Below are positions 23,155-34,150 of a stretch of 64,000 bases of DNA, in pieces. Numbering within the stretch: position 1 is the first letter of the stretch; each line of letters opens with the position of its first letter. The position numbers and the translations under genes were made by a program. Below the pieces are notes generated by a model. The model was not told the origin of the DNA and searched no databases. It was given only the letters and a program-made list of their open reading frames with translations. The DNA is taken from NCBI GenBank assembly GCA_025201805.1, contig MU619326.1:64938-128937 (forward strand), read 5' to 3'. The stretch comes from Parasitella parasitica (taxonomy: Eukaryota > Mucoromycota > Mucoromycetes > Mucorales > Mucoraceae).

Positions 23155-24647
23155 GCACCAACTGAGGTGATACAGAAGTAGCAATTTGTTGACGTGAGGC
23201 ACCGTTAAAGATAGAATGACTAGGTGATACATTGACATCGCCCTCACGAGATTTCTTGGGTTCGTGGAATGCGACAATAATAGGCTTTGAAAGAATAAAT
23301 TCCCCATTCATTTCATGTTTTGCTTTTTGAGCTTCATCTGCTTTGTTAAAACTGACAAACCCGAATCCTTTTGATTGTTTTGTTTGTGCATTCTTCATGA
23401 CACGGGCCGAGATGATACGGCCAAATTTTCGAAAATTGTTGAATAAATCAATGCTTTTCACATTTAAATCTAGATTTTTGATGTAGAGATTAGTGTAGTC
23501 TACCATACTTGATCCATCGCTTCGAATAATCGATGGCGGTGCAGAAGAGGTAGAACAAGTGATCATCGGAGCAGGAGTAGGAGGCAGCGGGGATGTGGGT
23601 GTGGATATATGGTTTGAGACAGAGTTTCTCTTGTCAACAGTCTATTTAAGTCGCAAGTTTAGTAATCAGAGAGTATCGTGTGGGCTATTTGAGTCTTTCA
23701 CATACTATGTCTTTGGTTTCAATAGATGCAGCTTTGCTAGGAATGATAGGAAATACGGAGCTAATCGATTTTTTTTAGGAAGCGTCGGTTTATATAGCGG
23801 TTGATTTACTTACATGATATTACCTTGTATAGGTTTATTATTCTACGATTTAAATAGATTAGAACATGAGATAAAAGAACACGCATGTAGCACTTTACCA
23901 TCATGCTCTCTGCGTCTTGTGCATCTTCTGGATTAAAGTATTGCACCAGGGCAGTCCCCTTAAATGTCGAAGCTTGTTCCACCAGAATCTTGCATAAAAT
24001 CATAGGTCCAAATGGACGGAACAGCTCATAGAGTAGCTTGTTGTTTGTTTGACCTGGCAAGTTCTTAATATGAAGGATACCTGCATGCGCTTCGGGCTCT
24101 GGCTTATCACTAGATGGAGCATTTATCTTGAGTTGTAATCGAACACCAGCCCGAAAAGTGATGCCATTTAGTAGGGTATAGGCACGATCAGCTAAATTTT
24201 TATGTGTGAGAACTTGATGAACTCGCATGCTCTATACGATCCACTTACCCATTTCCTTGCTTTTAAATTGAATGTAGCCAGATGCAACTTCGTGATTGCG
24301 ATTGAGACATATCCTATACGATTTTTTTTTCAGTAGATGTTTGATCGACCAAATGTTCAAAAATACCTTTCAGGGGAACATGATTTCACCAGATCCATGA
24401 TTTCAGTCTCAATAACAGAGTTTGGTAAGCCATCAATGTACAATTTTTCAGTCACTAGGAAACTACCATGGTAACCTTCTGATATTGGTGAGACTTCCTG
24501 GTGAGGTTTTGCTGATGTGGTAGCATTTGTAGACAGACTATAATCAGAAGATGTATCTACGACGAGATGATGACTAGTACTCAGCCTATTGGAATTGCTC
24601 TTCTTTGGCAATTTAACAATGGCCTTAGTAACATATAGTTCAGTCAT
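21224..24647 (-). CDS. Three-RRM, poly-Q, MLLE-domain RNA-binding protein (Rrm4-like)
   Basis: This is an RNA-binding protein with the domain order of Ustilago maydis Rrm4, which moves mRNAs on endosomes. The minus strand starts at ATG 24645-24647. RRM1 includes EKLYIDGLPNSVIETEI; RRM2 GILHIKNLPGQTNNKLLYEL; RRM3 NLYIKNLDLNVKSIDLF and SKGFGFVSFNKADEAQ. Two micro-exons (23814-23842 and 23706-23736) complete RRM2 as MMNNKPIQGNII. A Gln/Asn-rich, disordered linker with two long poly-Q runs follows. The intron at about 22552-22609 joins two large open frames through QASQFQGPTKKMYEPYQG. A helical segment near 21900-22020 may be a divergent MLLE. The C-terminal MLLE is clear: LEGLPLHEQKQSLGDRLFPL, then after the last intron KITIRLLDSIPLDEL. 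Alternatives are S. pombe Crp79/Mug28-type proteins. The gene is divergent from ATG1, 602 bp between starts. Confidence 0.85.
22143..22240 (-). repeat. Poly-glutamine codon tract 1
   Basis: About 30 mostly CAG/CAA codons (CTG/TTG on the plus strand), interrupted once by Lys (ttt on the plus strand), lie within the RRM/MLLE gene. The CTG-rich core around 22183-22212 is an uninterrupted CAG run. Confidence 0.92.
23038..23154 (-). repeat. Poly-glutamine codon tract 2
   Basis: About 39 codons, almost all Gln with one Arg interruption. The last part, about 23088-23154, is a near-perfect TTG run on the plus strand (CAA codons), so its codon use differs from tract 1. Confidence 0.92.
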
Positions 24648-25249
24648 TGTACGCGTGGTTTGTTAAGATCAAGCTGGCAACAACAAAAGGAGAAAGAAAA
24701 ACAAAACAAAAAAAAAAAAAAAGAAGGGGTAGCGAAGTGTCCGCGCTCAATCCTTTTTTTATATAATATTATGACAGGAAAAAATCCCCAAAGATGAAAG
24801 AGTAGATGAAGAAAGAGAAAATTAGAATGGTAAATAAACAAGTAGGTACATGTAATAAACAAAAATACTACCGTTATTTTTATTCCTTTTTCTACAAATA
24901 GTTTTTTTTTTTCGCATTTGTTAAACACACCTCCATCATTTATTTTCTTTACTCATCTGTGTAATGCTTCTGCTGTTTTGAGTAACAAGCACTTGAAAAA
25001 CTAGATAGGAGGATCAAGGGTTTTCTCTTTGATGTAAAGTTAATGCGTTTGAACTGTTTGTTTTGTAAAGATAACCTGTTACACAGCAACCGCATTTTTT
25101 GACCTGGTGCCGGGTGCTTTTTTTCTCTCTTTATTTGTCCAAGTGATTGTAATTATGGATAAGATCCCCCTTCCACCCCCACATGATATTTCTCTTTTTC
25201 TTTTCCATCTCGAATAAAAAAAAATTAAAAAAAAAAAAAATTAAAAAAA
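24648..25249. promoter_or_regulatory. Divergent intergenic region between the RRM/MLLE gene and ATG1
   Basis: This 602-bp non-coding stretch separates two divergent start codons. It contains purine- and pyrimidine-rich tracts (A run near 24707-24722, CT-rich 25120-25140, A-rich leader 25217-25250) typical of fungal 5' leaders. No specific site was identified. Confidence 0.45.
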
Positions 25250-27386
25250 ATGTCGCATACAAACATTCTTGAAGACTATACAATGGGAAAGGTGCTTGGA
25301 ACAGGTTCATTTGCCGTCGTCTATAAAGCAGAACACAAGGTACATAACTGAATCTAATTAAACTGACCCAGTATGCTGATGTTACTGTAAAACAAGCCGA
25401 CAAAAAAGGTGGTTGCGATCAAATCAATTAAACCAAAACTCATACTGAATTCGAACACTATGCACTATGTGGAGACGGAAATTGAGATAATGCGGACGAT
25501 ATGCCATCCTCACCTGCTAAATTGCAACGATTACATTGTAAAAAGCCATCCACTATATAGCTTAGCAACATATTGATTGAATGTTATACAAAATATAGAA
25601 ATCTGAAGCGTATGTGTATCTCATCATGGATTATTGTTCAATGGGCGATCTCAATGGCTACATCAAACACACACACAAAGGCCAAGGATTGCCCGAAGAT
25701 ACGATTTTACATTTCCTTGATCAATTAGGTGGGTCCTTGATGATTAAATAGTGTTAGACTCTTTTTAATCACTTTCTTTTGATAAGCTTCCGGCCTAAAG
25801 TACCTGCATGATCAAAATTTGATTCACCGTGACATTAAACCTAAGGTAAGCAGCATAATATGGTTTATGCGAATCTCCTTTTTATGATTATTTTGACAGA
25901 ATATATTCCTCGTACCACCATCTGCAACATCTGCATCTAAGGTGCCTGACGTAAAATTGGGCGATTTCGGTTTCGCCAAAATGCTTCCAAAAACAAGTCT
26001 GGCCATGTCTGTCCTGGGGTCTCCGATATACATGGCTCCTGAAGTGCTAAAAGGAGAGCCTTACAACTACAAAGCTGACCTATGGAGTTTAGGGGTTGTC
26101 TTGTATGAATTAATGACAGGACATACACTATTTCGGTCAAAAAACATGGAAAATCTCCGTACAACTGTCGATGAGTACAAGGATCATATTCAATTTGGAA
26201 ACGAAAGATATAAATACAGCACTGAATTGATAGATCTAGTTCGCGTATTACTCAAAAGGCATCCTCGAGAAAGAGCGTCGTGCGAGGAATTCTGTCATTA
26301 CATAAAGCTGATAGCACAAAAAAATCAATGCATAAACGAGTTCTCGATAATCGAAGATGATTATATAGTTATTGAATGCGATTCAACCCTTACATCGTCC
26401 ATCATAGCGCCAACACCGCCTTTGATTCCCAACATTCAACGAAGTCATTCCGTGGACTATTATCAAAAAAGACCTGCCCAACATGTAAGAGATAGACGGC
26501 ACAGTGCTGGTTCGAAAGGCACCATGCTGACAAAGGCTATCTCTATGTCACCGTTCAATTTATTTGGAACACACAGATCGAATTCAGAAAAGGCGCTGGG
26601 TCCCTCATCATCATCATCATCTGCAATTGTCGAGGAATCGATCGCTGAAGAGGAAGATGTAGTGAAATGCTATAAGGATAAAATAAATTACTGCACAGGG
26701 TTGGATCTACGTTTGTTCGAAATTACTGGCTCTCTGATTAGATTATTTGACACGTTACTTCAGCCTAGCAAAATATCCTCGTTCAAGAGAACCGCTGATG
26801 ACGAGTCGATTGCGTTGATAAGAAAAATAGTGTTTGTTTTGAACTTGGCTACTACAATCGACAACAAGCTCAAGTTTAGTCTGGAAGAAAACGGTCTTCT
26901 ATTATGGGGCAAAGCAAAACTTGCCGAATTTATGCCAAAGCAATCAAGTTACAAAAAGATTGAAATTGATCAGCGTGTTGTACAGAGATTACTGTATGAT
27001 AATGCAGTTGAAATGGTATAGTACTGGTATTTTTTTTACTGATTCCATGTACTTGAAAAGTCTTGAAACTTATATTATACTAGAGTCGGGAAGCTGCTGT
27101 ATCTCAGCTGGTTGGCGAAGACTTGTTTAACTGCAAAACAAAGTATGAAGAGTCGATCCTTCTTTTAGAGGCAGTCCTGATAATACCCACTAATGAATAT
27201 GTAAAGACAAAAGATATTGTAATCATTGAAAACTGTAAGTGTCTCTCTATTTCATGAATCTTAGCGTAACTGAAAATTAAACCATTCGCTATTGAATCAG
27301 TAATACAGTCTCTTAAAAATCGGATCAAGAAAATTTCTCCAGAAGTTTTGACATTGCACAAAGAGATTGAAACATTGAAATTATAG
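25250..27386 (+). CDS. ATG1: Atg1/ULK-type serine/threonine kinase
   Basis: This is the autophagy-initiating kinase. ATG 25250 gives MSHTNILEDYTMGKVLGTGS with the Gly-rich loop GTGSFAVVYKAEHK. Later exons supply VVAIKSIKPK, the hinge-region VYLIMDYCSMGDLNGYI, the catalytic loop IHRDIKPK, DFG (KLGDFGFAKMLPKTSLAM) and GSPIYMAPEV. After the kinase, 26343-26378 encodes EDDYIVIE, which fits the Atg8-interacting motif that Atg1 carries at this place. A Ser-rich linker precedes the C-terminal MIT-like region, beginning YCTGLDLRLFEITGSLI and ending LTLHKEIETLKL before TAG 27384-27386. There are about seven exons; introns at 27016-27084 and 27235-27300 are clear. The activation loop reads AMSVLGSP where the family usually has AETLCGSP, so Ser replaces the regulatory Thr. 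Confidence 0.85.
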
Positions 27387-27719
27387 TTGTACAGTGTTTA
27401 ATTAAATTGATATAAACTCCATATCCTCTGATTTTGGATGAAGAGTATATTACCTGAATATATACAATATTCACAACACAAAAATAAAAGTGTAAATTGC
27501 AATAATGTATATATGAGAAAGTAAACATCATTGTATATTGACAATAATGCATGCCATATTTAACATTATTAGGATGTGAATTTACTATATTTATAGTTTG
27601 TACCTTAAATAGATGGTGAGTGCTTGATCTAAACAACAATGTAGAAAATATCACGACTACCTGCCAGATTGCAATCGGGGCATTTCTGATAAAAATTTTT
27701 AAGCACACTCCTAGCTATA

Positions 27720-28806
27720 ACGCAGGTATTTGAACCTTAAAGCGACTCTTCAATGTAAATCCGTTAGTAAGTGACGAATTAAATCAGCTTTAATCAAGGA
27801 CTTGATAACGTTCAGCACCTTGTAGCCATCAGGGAATTCAAACGGCTTTTGAGGTTGCTTAGTTTATCATGGTTTCATCATATGGAACTTCTGATACTTG
27901 AAATACTGACTCTTTGTTTTCATGAATAATTCTCTACACAGTATAGATCTCAAATTTAGTATGTAACTGTTTCCGTTAATACGCTCTTCATACCGAGATA
28001 TGATAACCGTCGAAACTTTTGTTGTATCTAGTTGCTTGTGTAGTTGAAGTCAAGGTGGTTGACCACTGAATTTTTACTACCAATCTTGCAGAGAGGTGTC
28101 ACATTCAAATGTAGCCCGTTTCTGATATAATCTCTAATTTGTTGACTCAAGGTTTTTTCACCAATTGATTGATGAAGCACTCCTTTCTTCAGTACATAGC
28201 CGTCTTACACTGGGACAGCACTGGTTGTACTCCCTCTAGAATCTAAACCTAAGCCTGTAGTTCTACCTACTTAAAAACTATATAATGAATGTTAATACCT
28301 AAACCATATCCAAATCGAAACCCCACATTATGCTGTCATCGCTGCATCTTTGGCTACATAGAAAGCAGGAGCATCAAACTTTTAAAATGCCAACTACATT
28401 ATCTTTTCACTATTTTTGGGTGTATTCCATGCTGGCTCTGTACATTCTAAAGGATGTTCTGAGAAATTGAAATGAAGGGTTTCATTGTAAGGTGCTTGCC
28501 AAAGATGTTCAACTGCGACCCAATCTCTAATAAGACTAGCTTGCATGAGATTTTTAATTTCCATATTGGGTCTCCATGTATTTAATTTACTATCTCCAGT
28601 GTAGTAGTGGCCTTCTTTTTTGATACCATAAGAGGTTGGAAAAATAGATTTAGGCACATCGTCGCCTGCAAACCCAACACGTTTGAACCTGCAGCTCATA
28701 TCAAACACAAGCGCTTTGGTTCATCCACAAAACAGCGAATTATTCAGTTCAAAAGGTACAAAAGTAGACGAGAAAAAGGATCTGCTTAAATTTACCGCCG
28801 CCATAA
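27720..28806 (-). pseudogene. Decayed actin-related protein (ARP4/BAF53-type) pseudogene
   Basis: Minus-strand segments match an actin-related protein of the ARP4 type in linear order. Near 28690 is ALVFDMSCRFKRVGFAGDD (after a possible intron), followed by PKSIFPTSYG, then FSEHPLECTEPAWNTPKNSE (about 28400-28460). Next come FDAPAFYVAKDAAMTA (28329-28380), TGLGLDSRGSTTSAVPV, a stop, DGYVLKKGV (28181-28255), and KPFEFPDGYK near 27818-27858, with GAERY continuing in another frame. Stops occur in several blocks, at least two frameshifts are needed, no start codon is in frame with the first exon, and the C-terminal actin core is absent. The intact actin-like open frame is only 28394-28708 (104 codons). 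It is a relic of a duplicated gene; the functional copy should be elsewhere. Confidence 0.82.
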
Positions 28807-28829
28807 GTAACCACGTCTAAAGTTTATAA

Positions 28830-31800
28830 CCGATAAATTATATAAAAAGGAAAAGAAAATGGAAATGTGATGTGTTTGTCCCCCCCTTGAAGCCTCAACC
28901 TGCGTATTGCGAAAATCGTAACAATGCGTCGACGCTTTAATTCAGTTTATTGATTAAAATTACAGCCCTCGTTTGCCTAATTCTCGTAAATGATATTATG
29001 CCCATAATAGTCTTCTCTCAACTATGCGCCCACAGGGGATCCTCGAATCTTCTGCCTACAATTCAGCTGTAGCCTTTCATCTTTTGCATGACACTGCTGC
29101 ATTAATGCAAAAAAAAACTCCGTCCGAAGGTGGTGCTAAAAGTGAACGAAGCCAAACAAAAGCTCAAGACAGCCATCCAGCATCATTAAAAACAATTCAA
29201 AAAAAACTATAACAAGTTTGCACAATTCCAAATAAAATCGAAACATTGTTAGAATAAAGCTGTAAATAAACTAAAAAAATCATCAAATTCTAATACGCAG
29301 GAAATTTTGGGTAACAATCTAGTAGCATGCCGATAGAAAGAAAATTCAAAAGAAAGACTATCAAGTTAGAAATATTCAAAGCTCGCTCAGATATTGGAGT
29401 CAAACATTTAAAATTAATTACTCACATTATTGAGAGCGTCAAATGTCTAGAGATATATGGCCATGTTCGGAAACTTTGTAAATTTAAGAAAACAGTTAGT
29501 AATGCCTAAACCTTGTCAAGACGCCATACCATTTTTTTTTAAACACCAAAATTTGAAAAGTTTTTCTTCTTGATGTCTTTATAAATTGAACCTATCAAAA
29601 ATAGCATTGCAACGATAAATAAGAATGACTGTAAGATACGTGTGGCAAACAATCGTTCGACATTATTAGTGGTAACAAAATTCTGATCAGCTGAAGCGTT
29701 GTAATACTACAATGTTTTATTAATCGCACCACATGAACTTTTCCAGTCTTTAGTGTAGCTGATGCCTATAAATACTTCAACAGCGTATTCAAGGCTATCT
29801 CGTTAGTGGGAGGGTACCCCTTTCCCAGACCCCTTCGGCTCAATTGAGTATAGTAATATTTCAAGTTCGATTTGACAAATTTTCACGTATAATTATTGCT
29901 GATACGCTTCGATAAAGAGCCAAATAGCTTATCTTATGCTATATAAAAAAGGCGTGATCATCACTATCTGAGCATAACTTGGTTTTTTCCACTGGGCAAT
30001 GCCTCATTCAAAACTTATCTGCAATCATAACTTCTAAAATAACCGTAGTGTTGTGCCAGTGTCAAAGGGCGCAGCGTAATTTTATGTAAATATGATTTGT
30101 ATAAAGTAATAAAGACTTTTCTGAATAAAACTAGATACAAAACTGAAGACTTTTATTGACATAAGATATGATCTCTATTTATACTAAAATATAATCCCAA
30201 CCAGTGTTTATTCACATAACATCTGATGTTTGACAAGTGTCAAACCTTATTAAATCACAGCATTTCTAGGACAGACCTATTTTTCTACTTTACATTAAAG
30301 AGAAGATTGGGTAGGATGTCTTCCCAAAATCCCGCGATCTGATCTCGATGTATTCTTTGAATAAGCCTGGAACCTTGCAAGAGGTCCAATTACAACTTGT
30401 AGCTTATTCCTTATTTGTAAAAGAATTACCAACAATTAATATCATGATCTGTGCATTATAACCAAGTTAGATATGACATATGTAGCCTTTAAATGGATAC
30501 AACACGTAGAACCGAGATCTAACATGGAAAACTTAGTGTGGACTTGGCGTTATCTGGCAGCAACATTGGTATTCATGTTTTCATCCATATCTATATACAG
30601 TGATCAGATGATAGCACAAATTATCTACATATCAGAATTGCATATAATCGCTGATAGGCTTTCATAAAGAGCAAAACAAAGTCAGTCTTATTGTGAAATT
30701 ACTAGTAAAAAATATGTAGAAAATACTTTTTTACAACTGTTATTTATTTTTTAGATGAAGATCATCAAAATGTCATTTAAAAATTATTTTTTTCTACTAG
30801 CTTTTCAAGGGTAAATGATTTTATGGATATGAACTTAAATTATGTTGTTGGATTATTCAATGGCAGATTTGACGAGTTTTGGAGTTGCTTCTATTTGTTC
30901 TTGATATTGGATTAAGTCTTTTTAAATTCATGCTAGCCTGGTCTATACTAAATAGTACCAAAGTGAAGGTATGGACATCATTAAAAAGATAATCATTTGC
31001 TGCTAACAATATGACCACCATCAAAGATGGCACAATGTCAAGGGTTTCTGATTGATATAATATCAGTATTGCTAGAATAATTCTTGCAATTTTTTTTTTG
31101 CATCCGTAGTTAAATAGCCTTGCTTCGTAGAAGTGTGGTGCAGATCAGCTCGTTCATTATATACAGTATTAATCACTTTTTTAGTTCATAAAAAGTAATA
31201 ATATCTAATCAATATTTAGATAACCAGGCCAAAATGACTTCTTGAATGCACCAAAATAAATGACTAATCAGCACTTAAATGAACATGTGCTATCGAAAAT
31301 CACCATGCTTTTTACTTTCTCTTATCTATTATTTTTTCCAAGTCAATCCAGAGCACGATATTTCTAATATATCCGGCTATCGTTTACATGTTTAAGTATC
31401 TAATAACAAAGCCTTTGTTTTTCTTGTAAAGTGATCTTCTATTTAGAAGTCAATTTTTTGATTTTGACGTAGTTTCTATCGTTCAAATCTTCCATTCGTA
31501 CGGGGAAGGCTATCAAAAAGCGTGCGTTGCTTTTTTTCTTCATCTAGAAAGCTTCTACAAACATATTCATGGAAACACTAAAGAGAATTATATTAAATAA
31601 GTTGTTGCTGATGGAAAAGGGATATTTTTTTAAAAATTGCCTAGATAATTTCGAAAAGTGATGAAGTGTATCCATGATTATTTACTCTATTCAAACAAGA
31701 AATGGTGCAAATCAAACGATGCATGAAAGAAAAATGCATATGCCACTCATATTTAAACCCAGTGTAATACGAATTTTATTGCAGTTTTCAATAGTTGGGA

Positions 31801-32847
31801 AAGAAATAGTAATCTTTCGGTAAAGCAAATACTTGATCAGGCTTTCATTTCTGGAGAACGGGAGCCAAGGATTCTTCAATTGCAAATAATGAACTCTTTG
31901 CCGAATGAAAGGTCAAGTGAAAAATTACCATTCTTTTCCGCATTATATGCTTTTGACTTGAGCCGACATGGATTGTGTAGAAATTTCCAGTTTAAAATGG
32001 CCAAATGCCCAAGTCTGATAAGGCTATTAATTCCAAGTATGAAAGAATCTAGTAAACGGCCATGTTATATATACCAATTTTATTCTTGATATTTTCGAAG
32101 TGTTTACAGTTACACATTTACTTACCAATTTGCAATTAAACGATTAAATGAACTAAAAAATATACATCTCTTATTTTTTTTTTATGTGCTGAGATGATAA
32201 ACCGGCGATAGTAGATTGAAAATATCAAGCGTATCAGAAATGTTTGCTGGAATCGATTTCAAAATTTGTCAATTTGAAAAAACAGATAGCCTCTTCACTT
32301 AATAACAATCAAGAATCAGTGCCCTTATTGTCTTGGATATGTACGACAAAAATAAATATTAGGTGCGTGTATTTTTTGTATTTGGTCATCAAATTACTCC
32401 GCCCTTGCAAAAAGAATTTTGTTTTTCGTATTTATTTCCTTCCATCTCTTTCCATTTTGTATCCTTTTTCTTTTTTGTTTAAATCTTTTTCAAGACTGGA
32501 AAAAAACATACGTCTTTCTTTTCTATTAGTTCCATCAGATAGTTCCTATTTTACAAAAAGGTAATGTAACAAAATGAGATGAAATCAGAAAAGAAGAAGC
32601 TGAACTACGAAAGCCAAATAGAACCCCTTTTCACTTTTTTTTCGCTTCCATTAAGAGTCAGTTTGTAGCGCCGCCTTTTGTTTGTTACCTTCTCTCTAAT
32701 CTTCTTCACACTCTAGTCCATATAATCGATTGATAAAAAGGTATAGTAGTGTATATAACGATATACAAGTTAATAGCATGTTTAACTGATATATTTCCTT
32801 ATAATTAGTAGCCATAAATAACTGTAGCATTATTCATCTATCCCAAA
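28830..32847. other. Gene desert, AT-rich
   Basis: About 4 kb with no supported gene. Short open frames at 29024-29212 (MRPQGILESSAYNSAVAFHL...), 29327-29509, 30473-30667 and 31880-32089 have no recognisable motif, splice context or partner exons. The 29024 and 31880 frames look most protein-like and could be relics. The last 200 bp before 32848 is the leader and promoter side of the zinc-cluster gene. Confidence 0.5.
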
Positions 32848-33936
32848 ATGTCTGTTCCAAATCCCGTTTTAGTCAACAATGCTTCTGTTGTGCCTGTTAT
32901 GAACCAAAATATGGGTGTTATTCAAGCTCATCCTACCTCAGAAACTCCTAAGCGTAATCAGGTCAAAAATGCTTGCAGTGAGTATATTTTTCTATTTCTA
33001 TTTTTCGTTATTTGTATACAAATATATACATATGAAAAATTTTCTCTTGGCTTGATATGATGACGACATCTAATCGTATATTCTAACATTACTACAGCCA
33101 ATTGCCAAAAAGCTTGTAAGAAATGCGATGATGCAAGACCATGCCCACGTTGTCAAAAATATGGTATTGCTGACACATGCGTCAGCTCAGTAAGAAAGGA
33201 GCGCAAAAAGGGTATCAAACGTGGTCCATACAAGCGAAGACAAAAGAACAATGGAGGTAAATCATCGTGATTTGAATCACATTTATTAGATCAAAAAATA
33301 AAAGCTAACTTTACGGACCTAGAGGAGAAGCTAAAAGGCCAACAACAATCACAGCAGCAGCAGCAGCAACAACAACAGCAACAACCTGTGTATCAAACAC
33401 CTATTTCTCAATCAACTGCTGCAACTGCTGTATCTGCCGCTGTTAGCTCTGCTGTTCCTGCTCCTGCCGACTTTGGTTACCCTACTCAATTAAGTCAATA
33501 CGCTCAGGGCTATGAAAGTTATAGTTACGCTGCAGTTTACAATACTGATACTAGTGCCAAGGATATTTTACCTGGCCAATATGTTCTCCCTGTCTACTCG
33601 TCTTATCCTGCCCCTATTTTGGTTAATGGTAATACTACCGAAGCACCAACATCTACTGCGGTTGAGGCTGGTGCTACTACATCTGATGCTGCCATCAAGA
33701 TCAGTACTTCTGAAGGAATTAAAAATCAACCATTGACACCAGTTCCTAGCACCTCCAACTCCTCAGGCACAACATCCCCTTCTGAAACCCACGAAGAAGA
33801 TGACAGATTTACTCGCTTAACTCAACTTTGTACTGCTGCTCTTCGCGAGAATAAAGAAGCACGCGAGAAAGCTCAGGAATGTGCGAATGAAGCTGAACAA
33901 TCTGGCAAAAGCCTTATCAAGGAAGAAGTTCAATAA
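32848..33936 (+). CDS. Zn2Cys6 (zinc binuclear cluster) transcription factor, short form
   Basis: This is a fungal DNA-binding transcription factor. Exon 1 (from ATG 32848) ends inside KRNQVKNAC; after the intron (about 32980-33099) the cluster continues TNCQKACKKCDDARPCPRCQ and KYGIADTC, giving the C-x2-C-x6-C-x5-C-x2-C-x8-C spacing with one extra Cys in the first loop. The basic linker SSVRKERKKGIKRGPYKRR follows. A second very short intron (33257-33289, 33 nt, or to 33304, 48 nt) leads to TDLEEKLKGQQQ, a poly-Gln run, and a Tyr/Ser/Ala/Thr-rich probable activation region. The C-terminal helix TRLTQLCTAALRENKEAREK ends at TAA 33934-33936. The large fungal middle-homology domain is absent. 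Targets cannot be inferred. Confidence 0.85.
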
Positions 33937-34150
33937 CTTTTATAACATAACTACGAAATTGTGAAATTGCAAATATAGCCCTTTAACTCGGTGTATTCTT
34001 GTTTTATGACATAACACAGAAAACACTCACATTATCCTCTTCCCCTCCTCTACTAAATATCAGCCCGTTCATATATATATTAAATTCATTTAAACGATTT
34101 CAATTAAACTTTTTTTTTTCAACTTTTTGACAGGTTGACTCCGATTTCTA

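Noticed and set aside
28394-28708. Short functional actin-related protein
   Set aside because: Neighbouring sequence carries the rest of the ARP4-type protein in broken frames, and no start codon is in frame, so it is a relic.
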